From Phycisphaeraceae bacterium (lineage in GTDB: Bacteria; Planctomycetota; Phycisphaerae; Phycisphaerales; UBA1924), in assembly GCA_019636845.1 (NCBI GenBank), contig JAHBWV010000001.1, positions 1,612,001 through 1,676,000 on the forward strand: a stretch of 64,000 bases of DNA, in the 5' to 3' direction. The number at the start of each line of letters is the position of its first letter. Within the stretch, counting starts at the first letter, position 1. The notes below the pieces were generated by a model. It made no database searches. It was not told where the DNA came from and saw nothing but the letters and a program-made list of their open reading frames with translations. Both the position numbers and the translations under genes were made by a program. Positions 26,812-34,850 of the stretch are shown here, piece after piece.

Positions 26812-27462
26812 CTATGCGAGAGTGCGAAAGACGTGGACTTCATTCCTGCACGTCTCCACGTACGACTTCGCCATGTCAGGCATTTCGTAATAGTGTTCGA
26901 ATTTCTCTAGCGGAGTCGTAAATGGTGATATGCCCCTTTCATTCCTGATTCGCATATAGGGTCGGCAATAATGATCTCGCCCTGCACGAACACCTATTGC
27001 CCATGAGGTAGCGGCTCGTAGTGCGATGACCTCGGCCAGCAAAATGCCTACGTCGAATAGGACATTTCGCACAAAGTCATCCGGCTCATATACTACTAGT
27101 GCGTCTCGACGTCTCTCGACGGCGATTTTCATCGCTTCTCTCCTTGAGGACGCAGGCCTTTGCAATTTAGGAAGCGGCTTCGTCGGGCCCCGCCGATCAA
27201 AATGTGGCCTCAGCTCGCGCACGCACCATGATTCCAACTTGTTTAAAAGCGCGTTCTGGGCCGCCTGCTTGCGTGGAATCTCGGGTGTGATGGAAACGTA
27301 ATCTAGTAAATAGACTACTCTGGAGTGACGTACTGCGAGGAATATATCGAAGACTCGTTTCGCCTCGCGTACGTCATCGCGGGAGAGTGCTGCAAAGAAG
27401 CTCTTGTAACACCCATTATACTGTTTCATATTATTTACGACCTCTGTATGGAATACACTCAT
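26812..27462 (-). CDS. Orphan immunity-like protein next to IS copy 1
   Basis: 216 aa from ATG 27462, which lies 4 bases from the IS end. The protein is soluble and mixed helical/strand (YKSFFAALSRDDVREAKRVF, VVYEPDDFVRNVLFDVG). No family recognised. Its AT-rich composition, minus-strand position inside the RHS array and lack of a preceding toxin suggest an immunity gene whose toxin was removed by the IS. The 5' end could also be truncated. Confidence 0.55.
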   Translation of the reverse strand: MSVFHTEVVNNMKQYNGCYKSFFAALSRDDVREAKRVFDIFLAVRHSRVVYLLDYVSITPEIPRKQAAQNALLNKLESWCVRELRPHFDRRGPTKPLPKLQRPASSRREAMKIAVERRRDALVVYEPDDFVRNVLFDVGILLAEVIALRAATSWAIGVRAGRDHYCRPYMRIRNERGISPFTTPLEKFEHYYEMPDMAKSYVETCRNEVHVFRTLA

Positions 27463-27465
27463 ATT

Positions 27466-28198
27466 GGGTCATGACTATCTGAGCCATCCGGATGATCCGG
27501 GATAGGCTTGCTTTCCAGTGCGAAACCGCTATGTCGCCCGTTCACGAGTTACAGAGGCCACTATCCGGAAGTTCCTCCGGCATGTGACCGCCGTGCAGAT
27601 CACCCAGCTCACCGGCCTGAACCGCAACACCGTCAATCGCCTGCTCGGCTGCCTGCGTGAACGCATGGCCGAGCATTGTGAACTGGAGCGGCCCTTCCGC
27701 CGCCACGTCGAGGTCGATGAGAGCTACTTCGGGCCACGCCGCGTCAAGGGCAAGGCCGGTCGAGGCGCGGGCCGGAAGACCATCGTCTTCGGCATCTGCA
27801 AGCGACACGGCAAGGTCTACACGGAGGTGGTCGAGGACTGCTCGAAAGGCACGATTCTGGCCGCGATTCGTGGCAGAGTGGACCTTCGGTCGATGATCCA
27901 CTCCGACGGGTTCAAGAGCTACGACGGCCTGGTGGACATGGGGTACAAGAAGCACCTTCGGGTCGATCACGCACGCAACGAGTTCAGCAGCCGAACGATC
28001 CGCGGCAACCACATCAACGGGATCGAGGGCTTCTGGGGATACGCCAAGACACGACTGGCGAGGTTCAGAGGGATGCACCCGAGCACCTTCTACCTGCACC
28101 TGAAGGAGTGCGAGTTCCGCTTCAACCACCGCCGCGAGAACCTCTACAAAGTCCTGCTTACCCTCTGCCGAGAGAACCCGCTCAGCTAGTCATGACCC
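27466..28198 (+). mobile_element. IS1595-family element, copy 1
   Basis: 733 bp. The left end is GGGTCATGACTATCTGAGC and the right end GCTCAGCTAGTCATGACCC, making imperfect inverted repeats of about 19 bp. One transposase gene fills the element. I find no 8-bp target duplication in the flanks (CTCATATT and CAATGGAT), so the junctions may have been rearranged since insertion. Confidence 0.85.
27518..28189 (+). CDS. IS1595-family (ISXO2-like) transposase
   Basis: 223 aa from GTG 27518. An N-terminal helix-turn-helix (AVQITQLTGLNRNTVNRLLG) precedes a DDE-type catalytic domain with EVDESYFGPRRVKG, IHSDGFKSYDGL and HINGIEGFWGYAKTRLARF. It lacks four residues in the helix-turn-helix region that copy 2 has (an in-frame 12-base deletion). 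The frame is intact, so activity is possible. Confidence 0.9.
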   Translation: MRNRYVARSRVTEATIRKFLRHVTAVQITQLTGLNRNTVNRLLGCLRERMAEHCELERPFRRHVEVDESYFGPRRVKGKAGRGAGRKTIVFGICKRHGKVYTEVVEDCSKGTILAAIRGRVDLRSMIHSDGFKSYDGLVDMGYKKHLRVDHARNEFSSRTIRGNHINGIEGFWGYAKTRLARFRGMHPSTFYLHLKECEFRFNHRRENLYKVLLTLCRENPLS

Positions 28199-28292
28199 CA
28201 ATGGATTTGTTCAGAATGCCTGTGAGAATCGTGTAAGTGGCTGTGGAGATGGCAGTTCCAGGTGCGGTCTCAAAACGAGCCTAGTGTTGCGT

Positions 28293-28823
28293 TTATTTTT
28301 GCTGAGATGCATAGTCAACGAGTGTCGCGATCGACCGAAGGAACTCCAGCATCCTCACCTCGCGTGGCCACCCCCAACTACGACGATCTATCGCGATCGC
28401 TCCCGCACACACCATCGCCCCGCGTGCGAGTGTTCGAGCGAGCTCTGAACCATCGCATTCGACGGATCGAGTTTCCTTCGGATAGCCGCGCCATCTCCGG
28501 CTCACGCGCCACCGCCCACGACCGAGCCGGCGCATACGTAGCTCAATTCTGGTGGCGTCGAGCAGTACCACAGTACCCGATCCATGATCAACACAGTCGT
28601 TTGCGCAGCGCAGCAGGTCCTCCCAACAACACATCACATCAAGATACGGCAAAGAACGGCCGAGGAACTCCTTACCATGCACCCGCAGCGATACGTAGCC
28701 AGTTGCAAAGTGGTGGTCGATGCGACCACGATGCCGCTCGATCAGGTCTCGCGGCGCAGCATCTGGTTCACCAGTTCTAGCGGATAAATACGTCCGTGCA
28801 CAAATAGTTGGTTTTGGTTGCAT
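28293..28823 (-). CDS. Immunity-like protein between the IS copies
   Basis: 176 aa from ATG 28823; the true start may be later. It is rich in Arg and Trp (YLDVMCCWEDLLRCANDCVD, GRWRVSRRWRGYPKETRS). It follows the toxin-tip remnant at 28893-29217 on the same strand, the position of an immunity gene. The 69-base gap is longer than at the other pairs. No family recognised. The overlapping plus-strand frame is less protein-like. Confidence 0.5.
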   Translation of the reverse strand: MQPKPTICARTYLSARTGEPDAAPRDLIERHRGRIDHHFATGYVSLRVHGKEFLGRSLPYLDVMCCWEDLLRCANDCVDHGSGTVVLLDATRIELRMRRLGRGRWRVSRRWRGYPKETRSVECDGSELARTLARGAMVCAGAIAIDRRSWGWPREVRMLEFLRSIATLVDYASQQK

Positions 28824-28892
28824 GGTCTAGCGTATGACAGCCTTGGTTGGAGTTCCGGAAAATGGCGTATAGTGCGTCACAGCTTCCGACGG

Positions 28893-29217
28893 CTATTGCC
28901 ATCTACCTTGGACCTGAAACACTGCTCCTCCATATTCTACGTACTCTTCGAATGTCCCGCGCTGGTTCTTTCGTACCCTCTCTCGAAATGCTGGGTTGCG
29001 CCCCATCTTGTCGCAAATGTCCTTGCACGCTTGCTTGAGTTCGGAAGGGCTCTTAATGCTGCCAGGCACCGGGTCGTTCTTGGGCTTTCCTACTGCATTG
29101 CGGGAACCGGGCATGTGCCGCCGCATCAACCAATCGAATGCGCCTGACTGACTTCTGAAATGAACTCCTTCTACATAGAAATCGAACTGTCCGCGCATTA
29201 TGGCCTTGATCATCTGA
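28893..29217 (-). pseudogene. Toxin-tip remnant truncated by IS copy 2
   Basis: The frame runs out of the IS end into a soluble C-terminal domain (MIKAIMRGQFDFYVEGVHF, SGAFDWLMRRHMPG, ELKQACKDICDKMGRNPAF, EEYVEYGGAVFQVQGRW). It has no start of its own and no RHS core upstream. The IS sits exactly at its 5' edge. I read it as the last 108 residues of a displaced RHS tip of unknown activity. Confidence 0.65.
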
Positions 29218-29962
29218 GGGTCATGACTAGCTGAGCTATCCGGATGATCCGGGATAGGCTTGTTTTCCAGTGCGAAACCGCTACGTCGCCCGTTCACGAG
29301 TTTCAGAGGCCACTTTCCGGAGGTTCCTCCGGCATGTGGCCGCCGACCTGACCGCCGTGCAGATCACCCAGCTCACCGGCCTGAACCGCAACACCGTCAA
29401 TCGCCTGCTCGGCTGCCTGCGTGAACGCATGGTCGAGCATTGTGAACTGGAGCGGCCCTTCCGCGGCCACGTCGAGGTCGATGAGTGCTACTTCGGGCCA
29501 CGTCGCGTCAAGGGCAAGGCCGGTCGAGGCGCGGGCCGGAAGACCATCGTCTTCGGCATCTGCAAGCGGCACGGCAAGGTCTACACGGAAGTGGTCGAGA
29601 ACTGCTCGAAAGGCACGATTCTGGCCGCGATTCGGGGCAGAGTGGACCTTCGGTCGGTGATCCACTCCGACGGGTTCAAGAGCTACGACGGCCTGGTGGA
29701 CATGGGGTACAAGAAGCACCTTCGGGTCGATCACGCACGCAACGAGTTCAGCAGCCGAACGATCCGCGGCAACCACATCAACGGGATCGAGGGCTTCTGG
29801 GGATACGCCAAGACACGACTGGCGAGGTTCAGAGGGACGCACCCGAGCACCTTCTACCTGCACCTGAAGGAGTGCGAGTTCCGCTTCAACCACCGCCGCG
29901 AGAACCTCTACAATGTCCTGCTTACCCTCTGCCGAGAGAACCCGCTCAGCTAGTCATGACCC
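29218..29962 (+). mobile_element. IS1595-family element, copy 2
   Basis: 745 bp, nearly identical to copy 1 apart from 12 extra bases. Inverted repeats of 19 bp: GGGTCATGACTAGCTGAGC on the left and its exact complement on the right. No target duplication is evident. The two copies are in the same orientation with 1019 bases between them, the form of a composite element. Confidence 0.88.
29270..29953 (+). CDS. IS1595-family (ISXO2-like) transposase
   Basis: 227 aa from GTG 29270. Helix-turn-helix domain, then catalytic motifs EVDECYFGPRRVKG, IHSDGFKSYDGL and HINGIEGFWGYAK. It keeps the residues AADL before the helix-turn-helix that copy 1 has lost, so it is probably the parental form. A few substitutions separate the two. 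Confidence 0.92.
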   Translation: MRNRYVARSRVSEATFRRFLRHVAADLTAVQITQLTGLNRNTVNRLLGCLRERMVEHCELERPFRGHVEVDECYFGPRRVKGKAGRGAGRKTIVFGICKRHGKVYTEVVENCSKGTILAAIRGRVDLRSVIHSDGFKSYDGLVDMGYKKHLRVDHARNEFSSRTIRGNHINGIEGFWGYAKTRLARFRGTHPSTFYLHLKECEFRFNHRRENLYNVLLTLCRENPLS

Positions 29963-30007
29963 ATGGACTATGGCGCGATGTCCAAGGCGCGCCGAACCCG
30001 TTCAAGT

Positions 30008-30041
30008 AAAAATCGAGGACCCGCACCGGCAAGCTGCGGGT
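30008..30041 (-). terminator. Intrinsic terminator after immunity gene 4
   Basis: On the minus strand a 7-bp stem (ACCCGCA / TGCGGGT) with a 9-base loop is followed by CCTCGATTTTT. It lies 10 bases after the immunity stop, so it should end transcription of the RHS toxin/immunity unit. Confidence 0.75.
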
Positions 30042-30050
30042 GGCATGTGC

Positions 30051-30503
30051 TCATAGAGACACCACTCTGCCATCATGCGTTATCACATAGCCGTGCTCGA
30101 TGGAGCTGTCAAAAAGTATTATGTTGTCTGTATGTGGGTACCAGATATAGTCAAAGTACCGAACAAAGTCGTGTGCAGGACAAGAATAAATGTGCTGCAT
30201 CAAATCTAAAGAAAATACGACACTCCCGCTATCGGAATCGTTGCCGATGCCAATCAACAATTGCAACACTCGCTCGTGCTGAGATTCAGATTCTCCCAGC
30301 AGATAATCGGAGTGCGGCTTGGCGAAGCCTTGAATTGACTCTGAAACGGCAATTTGAACACTACCAAGAGATCGTTGCGACAAATACTGGGATACTCCAC
30401 GTCGAATCGAGCTCGCGTCGGAATCACACGCAATCTCGACAATAGGCCACGCGGTACATGGATGTTCTTTTGCAAAGAGTTGCTTCTTGAAATCTCGAAT
30501 CAT
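30051..30503 (-). CDS. Immunity-like protein for RHS tip 4
   Basis: 150 aa from ATG 30503, which overlaps the toxin stop as ATGA. It is soluble, AT-rich and not assigned to a family (AWPIVEIACDSDASSIRRG, DLMQHIYSCPAHDFVRYFDY). Position and coupling make it the cognate immunity protein of the 30500-31840 gene. It is followed by a terminator. Confidence 0.7.
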   Translation of the reverse strand: MIRDFKKQLFAKEHPCTAWPIVEIACDSDASSIRRGVSQYLSQRSLGSVQIAVSESIQGFAKPHSDYLLGESESQHERVLQLLIGIGNDSDSGSVVFSLDLMQHIYSCPAHDFVRYFDYIWYPHTDNIILFDSSIEHGYVITHDGRVVSL

Positions 30504-31840
30504 AATTCACCCAGTTCAATAGTGCCACTCATTCCGCCCTTTCCCTTCTTTCCTCGCGACCAGTCATACCAGTCAATGTGCCAGCCAGAGGACTTGTGCT
30601 GTCCTGTAGGATGTGGGGGCTCGATACGATATCCTCTCGTTCCATCTTCGCTCTCCCAACGAGGTCCCCCGTGAGGCATGTCTGAGTTCGCTGAGCGACG
30701 CAGGCTGCCCTTCATCTTCTTCTGAACGATCTGTAGCCCTTTCGCGATCTGTCGCATACTAGGCGGGGAAAGGTTACTAATTTTGGCTGCCTTTCGGACG
30801 GCCGTGTTCATACCGCCTGGTCCACGTGCTCCGGCAAGGGTTGTCAGAATGCCTGAGGTCGTAGCTGCATCAAATCTGCTATAGTCTCGATCGTCAATTG
30901 TGTTCCAGTTCAGCGCCCAATCAATCCAGTATTCCTGCATGAACGAGTAGCCAGCTACCTGCATAACAAGCCCTGCGCCTGCAGACTCCGCTTGATACGC
31001 TTGATCAAGCACGCCTGTTGCCATATCTGCAAGGTTCAAGCCAGTGAGTAGTGCGCCAGCAAATCCGAACAGTCCATATGGGTCCGTTGATACGGTTGGT
31101 GCGTTCGCGAGAAATGCACTAAGAGCAGATCCATCAATAAGCAATGATTCGAGATCTGGCGTGCCAACAATACTAAAAGTGCTGATTCCATATCGATGTT
31201 GAATGCAGGTTAGCAGTCCTGTGCTATGCGGGTCTTTCTGTGCCCAGCGTCCGTAGCGTGGGAGGAGGACGCGGTTGCGGGCCTGGTAGAGGCCGAAGAC
31301 GCCGGGCTGGAGCTGGACGGCAGCGCTCATGGAGATGAGGCCGCCGGCGGGCGTGGAGGTTTCGAGCCGGTCGAAGAAGAGCCCTTGGTGGCCGACCTTG
31401 ATGCCGGGGTGGGTGTCGAAGTCTTCGGCGGCGAGGATCTCGCCGTAGGGGTCGAAGGTGTGCTGGCGGACGACCTCGCCCGCGGCATCCGTCATCGCGA
31501 TGACGTTGAAGTTCACATCTTGCAGGATGTACCAGAGGTCCTGGTAGCGGTCGATCTGGCAGATGAACTCATCGACGTACCCGGATGCGCTGCTGGGGAC
31601 GTAGACGTACTCGCGGTCGACGTAGGGGCCGTTGGCAAGAACACCACCTCCACCTCCGCTCCCGCCGGTTCCGCCGCTGCCGGGTTCGAGCATCTCTTCT
31701 TCGATCGGGATCTCGCCGCTGCCGGGCTCCCCGGGATCGCCGATCACGATCGGATCGGTGACGACCTCTTGGATGCGGCGTGCGCCGTCGTAGAAATACC
31801 GCTCGCTGCGGACGGCGAGCTGTTCGTTCGCCCCCCCCAC
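30500..31840 (-). CDS. RHS-core module with toxin tip 4 (5' truncated)
   Basis: 446 aa from a GTG. RHS homology begins in frame further upstream, at about 31886, where it breaks off sharply. Core residues 1-200 include [42 protein letters not shown] and [10 protein letters not shown], and end with DPYGLFGF. A pre-toxin segment shared with tip 3 follows (LLTGLNLADMATGVLDQAY). The last 75 residues (MPHGGPRWESEDGTRGYR, SSGWHIDWYDWSRG) form an unrecognised basic domain, presumably the toxin. Secretion or assembly signals are absent, so it is a displaced module that may still be expressed by read-through. Confidence 0.78.
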   Translation of the reverse strand: MGGANEQLAVRSERYFYDGARRIQEVVTDPIVIGDPGEPGSGEIPIEEEMLEPGSGGTGGSGGGGGVLANGPYVDREYVYVPSSASGYVDEFICQIDRYQDLWYILQDVNFNVIAMTDAAGEVVRQHTFDPYGEILAAEDFDTHPGIKVGHQGLFFDRLETSTPAGGLISMSAAVQLQPGVFGLYQARNRVLLPRYGRWAQKDPHSTGLLTCIQHRYGISTFSIVGTPDLESLLIDGSALSAFLANAPTVSTDPYGLFGFAGALLTGLNLADMATGVLDQAYQAESAGAGLVMQVAGYSFMQEYWIDWALNWNTIDDRDYSRFDAATTSGILTTLAGARGPGGMNTAVRKAAKISNLSPPSMRQIAKGLQIVQKKMKGSLRRSANSDMPHGGPRWESEDGTRGYRIEPPHPTGQHKSSGWHIDWYDWSRGKKGKGGMSGTIELGEL

Positions 31841-31886
31841 GGTGCCGTCGCGGATCGGCGTCTGCTTGCGAATGAGGCGGCCGAGG
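31215..31886 (-). repeat. RHS-core direct repeat, copy 4
   Basis: A block from [10 protein letters not shown] through RWAQKDP that is nearly identical in DNA to 35495-36104 and 38085-38790. All lie in the same orientation, which gives substrates for homologous recombination between tips. Confidence 0.85.
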
Positions 31887-31928
31887 ACCCACAGTCGTGC
31901 CTTCGATATTGCCCAGACTTAGCAAACG

Positions 31929-32567
31929 CTATTCATGATGTTTATTCTGCTTGTGCTTTGACTTGCTCGTCTGTCTTAGTACATCCTCGAGCATTCTGAC
32001 AGTGTAGAACTGGCATCCGGTGAAGCCGTGTTCTTCGATGACGTTCTTGATATCATCGCGAATCACAACGAATGTGGGAAGACCCATCATTCGACATACC
32101 GGCATATGTCCAGGAATCTTTGCGCCGTCCACTACGATTTCGAAGTAGCTTGTGTGTTCTGAACAACTAGCGTAGTCAGAGTGTTCCCGGTCGCAGAAAT
32201 CAACTGTGTAAAGCCAGTTGACGAGCCAATAGCGGTCTGCCACAGGAGAGCCGTCGTAGTTTTGCAGAGCCATCGGCAAGTACTGAGCACACGCTGGAGC
32301 GCACTTCTCCAAGAGAAGTCGCAACCGCTCGGAAACCACGTGCTCATTCGCCCACGGAAAGTCTTCGAGGGAGCCAGGTTCTGTACAACGAACAACCAAT
32401 GTGCCATCCCAATCACTAATTGGCACGCCATCGTACAAAGAATCGGCATGGTGTCCCGCCATGCAATGAGGAGGATCGACTCCAAATCTCTCTAGCATAC
32501 AACGATATCCCTCCTTCCTGGGCTCGTGGGCTTCTCCAAAATTGCTCAACTTCCAATACCGTATCAT
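31929..32567 (-). CDS. Imm11/DUF1629-like immunity protein for RHS tip 3
   Basis: 212 aa from ATG 32567, 9 bases after the toxin stop. The layout fits the DUF1629 (Imm11-type) immunity group: HVVSERLRLLLEKCAPACAQ, an Asn/Trp-rich middle (WLVNWLYTVDFCD) and the C-terminal GFTGCQFYTVRMLED. These proteins protect against nuclease tips, and here the adjacent tip is AHH-type. The family call is from memory of the pattern. Confidence 0.62.
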   Translation of the reverse strand: MIRYWKLSNFGEAHEPRKEGYRCMLERFGVDPPHCMAGHHADSLYDGVPISDWDGTLVVRCTEPGSLEDFPWANEHVVSERLRLLLEKCAPACAQYLPMALQNYDGSPVADRYWLVNWLYTVDFCDREHSDYASCSEHTSYFEIVVDGAKIPGHMPVCRMMGLPTFVVIRDDIKNVIEEHGFTGCQFYTVRMLEDVLRQTSKSKHKQNKHHE

Positions 32568-32576
32568 ATGGTTGTC

Positions 32577-33980
32577 CTATTTGGTGTACATAACACCAGG
32601 ATCGTTTCGTATTCGATCCTGCCATTTGTCGAGTACTCTCCGAACAGCGTCCCGGCGTGGTCCGACCATCTCGCTTTCAGAGAGACGTTTCGCACGTGAA
32701 TTTCTATCGGCAGACTTGATCGCCGCCTCGATGTCTGTTAGAACCATATCGTGGTACTTGTTTGTGTGACGGCCGCGGTGATTTGATGCCATGACTTCCA
32801 TTACATTACTAGTGTCATGCAAGTCCATTCCTGCGGATCGAAAGAGCGCTTGTAGATGCTTCCCGCGTTTGCCCCAGTGCGTAGCGATATGGTGATTGTG
32901 ACGGCCTGCACCCCGACTCCGGGGTTTTGGGCCCTTCGCGTACGAGATGGATTTGGCGATGGCGAATCGAGAGTCCTCGTTGTGGCTCTCAGAATCCGCC
33001 GCATATCTTTCTTCCACGAGCCCCAGATCACGGTCGCTTCCATACCAATCCAATGCCCACTCGACCATCATCATCTGCTCGAACGCATAGTCAATGGTCG
33101 TGCTGACGAACTGCTCAGCAAGTGAGATGCCCTGACGGGCTTCATCCAGCGCTCCTGTGGCCATATTGAACAGGTTCAAGCCCGTCATCAGCCCGGACAC
33201 AAACCCGAATAGACCGTGTGGGTCGCGATCGTTGACGGGATCATTCCGTATGAACGCGAATCGGTTGCTCCCGTCGATGAGCGCCATACCCAGAGAAGGC
33301 GTGTCCACAACGACTATCGGCATTTGATGCTTGCCACCAAATCGAACATTTGTGAGCAGGTCTGATCCGTTTGGATCGGCCTGTCCCCAGCGTGCGTATC
33401 TCGTGAGTAGGTTTCGGTTTCGTGCGTGGAATTCCCCGAACCCACCCGGCACCAACTGCGGGGCCGCGCCCAACGAGATCAGGCCCATGACTGGGGCGGG
33501 CGGTTCCAAGCGATTGAAGAACAAGCCCTGGAAACCCGCCTTCACACCCGGCGACGTGCCGAAGGTCTCGCGCGAGAGGACTTCGCCATACGGGTCATAG
33601 GTGAACTGGTCTACGACCTCGCCGCCGGAGTCGGTCAGGGCGATGACGTTGGAGTTGACATCTTGGAGGATGTACCAGAGGTCCTGGTAGCGGTCGATCT
33701 GGCAGATGAACTCGTCGACGTAGCCACTTGCACCGCTGGGAACGTAGATGTATTCGCGATGGACATGCAGGCCATAGATGTTGAGGGAGGGGTTCCACTC
33801 GCCTCCCCCGGCGGCCATCTCTGCGTGGATGCCGATATCGGAGTATGTGCCTCCACCGGAGCCGCCTCCTGAGCCGCCGCCGGAGGGCGCGACGGGCGTG
33901 AACGTCGCGACGATCTCCTGGATTCGTCGTGCGCCGTCGTAGTAGTAGCGTTCGGAGCGGACCGCCAGTTGATCGCCCAA
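32577..33980 (-). CDS. RHS-core module with AHH-type nuclease tip 3
   Basis: 467 aa; the frame opens at a TTG, and RHS homology extends upstream to about 34057. The core has diverged from the other copies (DPYGEVLSRETFGTSPGVKA, RYARWGQADPNG) and ends with DPHGLFGF. The shared pre-toxin segment (LMTGLNLFNMATGALDEAR) follows. The tip carries the AHH signature: GRHNHHIATHWGKRG, GMDLHDTSNVMEV and HRGRHTNKYHDMVLTDI, a His-metal finger nuclease. It should cleave DNA or RNA in a target cell. Confidence 0.85.
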   Translation of the reverse strand: MGDQLAVRSERYYYDGARRIQEIVATFTPVAPSGGGSGGGSGGGTYSDIGIHAEMAAGGGEWNPSLNIYGLHVHREYIYVPSGASGYVDEFICQIDRYQDLWYILQDVNSNVIALTDSGGEVVDQFTYDPYGEVLSRETFGTSPGVKAGFQGLFFNRLEPPAPVMGLISLGAAPQLVPGGFGEFHARNRNLLTRYARWGQADPNGSDLLTNVRFGGKHQMPIVVVDTPSLGMALIDGSNRFAFIRNDPVNDRDPHGLFGFVSGLMTGLNLFNMATGALDEARQGISLAEQFVSTTIDYAFEQMMMVEWALDWYGSDRDLGLVEERYAADSESHNEDSRFAIAKSISYAKGPKPRSRGAGRHNHHIATHWGKRGKHLQALFRSAGMDLHDTSNVMEVMASNHRGRHTNKYHDMVLTDIEAAIKSADRNSRAKRLSESEMVGPRRDAVRRVLDKWQDRIRNDPGVMYTK

Positions 33981-34057
33981 GCTGGCGTTGCGGACGGGGG
34001 TCTGCTTGCGGATCAGGCGGCCGAGGGCGTCGTAGGTGTAGTGGACGAGCCAGGGGC
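33360..34057 (-). repeat. RHS-core direct repeat, copy 3 (diverged)
   Basis: Same core block as the other copies but clearly more diverged in DNA. It breaks off at the Trp of [12 protein letters not shown] at about 34057, next to unrelated sequence. Confidence 0.75.
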
Positions 34058-34204
34058 TTTATCGTCCGCCGTGAAGCAGGCCGTACTCGAGCCCCAAATG
34101 ATCCATCAAACACATTATGGTCATGCGTATATTAGCCGCATACCGCTCAACATGCCTGCCGATATGTGTATACGCCGCGACCGGATCACTTTAACGATCG
34201 CTTG

Positions 34205-34513
34205 TTAGGATTCCAGTTCGTTTCCGCATGGCTTGCGCAAGGCATCGGGAACGCAATCTGGCAGATTGAACACATCATGCACGCGGCAGTCATCGGGCGC
34301 GAGCCTTTCGTAGTTTGCCATCCATTGCCTGCGACAGGATCTCGAAAGTTGTGCGCCACAAAATGGGCAGTAAGTAATGAGTACGGATGTCTGTGGAGCC
34401 GGGCCTACACCCATTATTAGATACTCTTTGAATATGTCAACATAACTGATGCCAAGATTGCCGTGAGAAGTAATCTCACGCATCGTATTGCAGCAATGAG
34501 CGATATGACTCAT
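34205..34513 (-). CDS. Orphan immunity-like zinc-ribbon protein (paralogue of next)
   Basis: 102 aa from ATG 34513. It has HCCNTM at the N-terminus, SYVDIFKEYLI and YCPFCGAQL, the same layout as the protein at 34541-34849. Paired cysteines suggest a small zinc site. No toxin precedes it, so it looks like a retained immunity gene from a lost colicin-type tip, or a duplicate. The 147 bases after it (34058-34204) hold nothing I recognise. Confidence 0.68.
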   Translation of the reverse strand: MSHIAHCCNTMREITSHGNLGISYVDIFKEYLIMGVGPAPQTSVLITYCPFCGAQLSRSCRRQWMANYERLAPDDCRVHDVFNLPDCVPDALRKPCGNELES

Positions 34514-34540
34514 GAAAGATCTCCGCGCGACACCGATGCA

Positions 34541-34849
34541 TTACGGCGACAATACGTTCCACCAGCGACTATCTCTGAATTCCTCAGGCAACTCACTCAG
34601 TGGCGTCAGTATATCGATATCCAAGCCACGCTTAGATAATCGCCTGAAGTACTCCTCTCGCAGTGACGCGGGAAGCTTCACGCCGCACCATGGGCAATAC
34701 TCAGCCGCGGTCCCGACGACCGTGTCAGGCATCGGGCGCACGATTCTGTACTCACGAAAGCGAAGGCTATACGAGATACCATTGCACTCGCTCTTAAGGT
34801 GTACCGCCATTTCGTCGCAACAATGTGTATGTTGCACACTCGCCTCCAT
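34541..34849 (-). CDS. Immunity-like zinc-ribbon protein for colicin E3-like tip
   Basis: 102 aa from ATG 34849, one base after the toxin stop. Motifs: HCCDEM, ISYSLRFREYRIV, EYCPWCGVKLP and ELPEEFRDSRWW. It resembles a family of small CC...CPWCG proteins of unknown function (DUF6980-like, from memory). Its acidic C-terminus fits binding to a basic rRNase. Immunity function is inferred from position. Confidence 0.68.
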   Translation of the reverse strand: MEASVQHTHCCDEMAVHLKSECNGISYSLRFREYRIVRPMPDTVVGTAAEYCPWCGVKLPASLREEYFRRLSKRGLDIDILTPLSELPEEFRDSRWWNVLSP

Positions 34850-34850
34850 G

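Noticed and set aside
28262-28780. Plus-strand frame opposite the immunity-like gene
   Set aside because: Less protein-like and against the direction of the array. The minus frame was kept, at moderate confidence.
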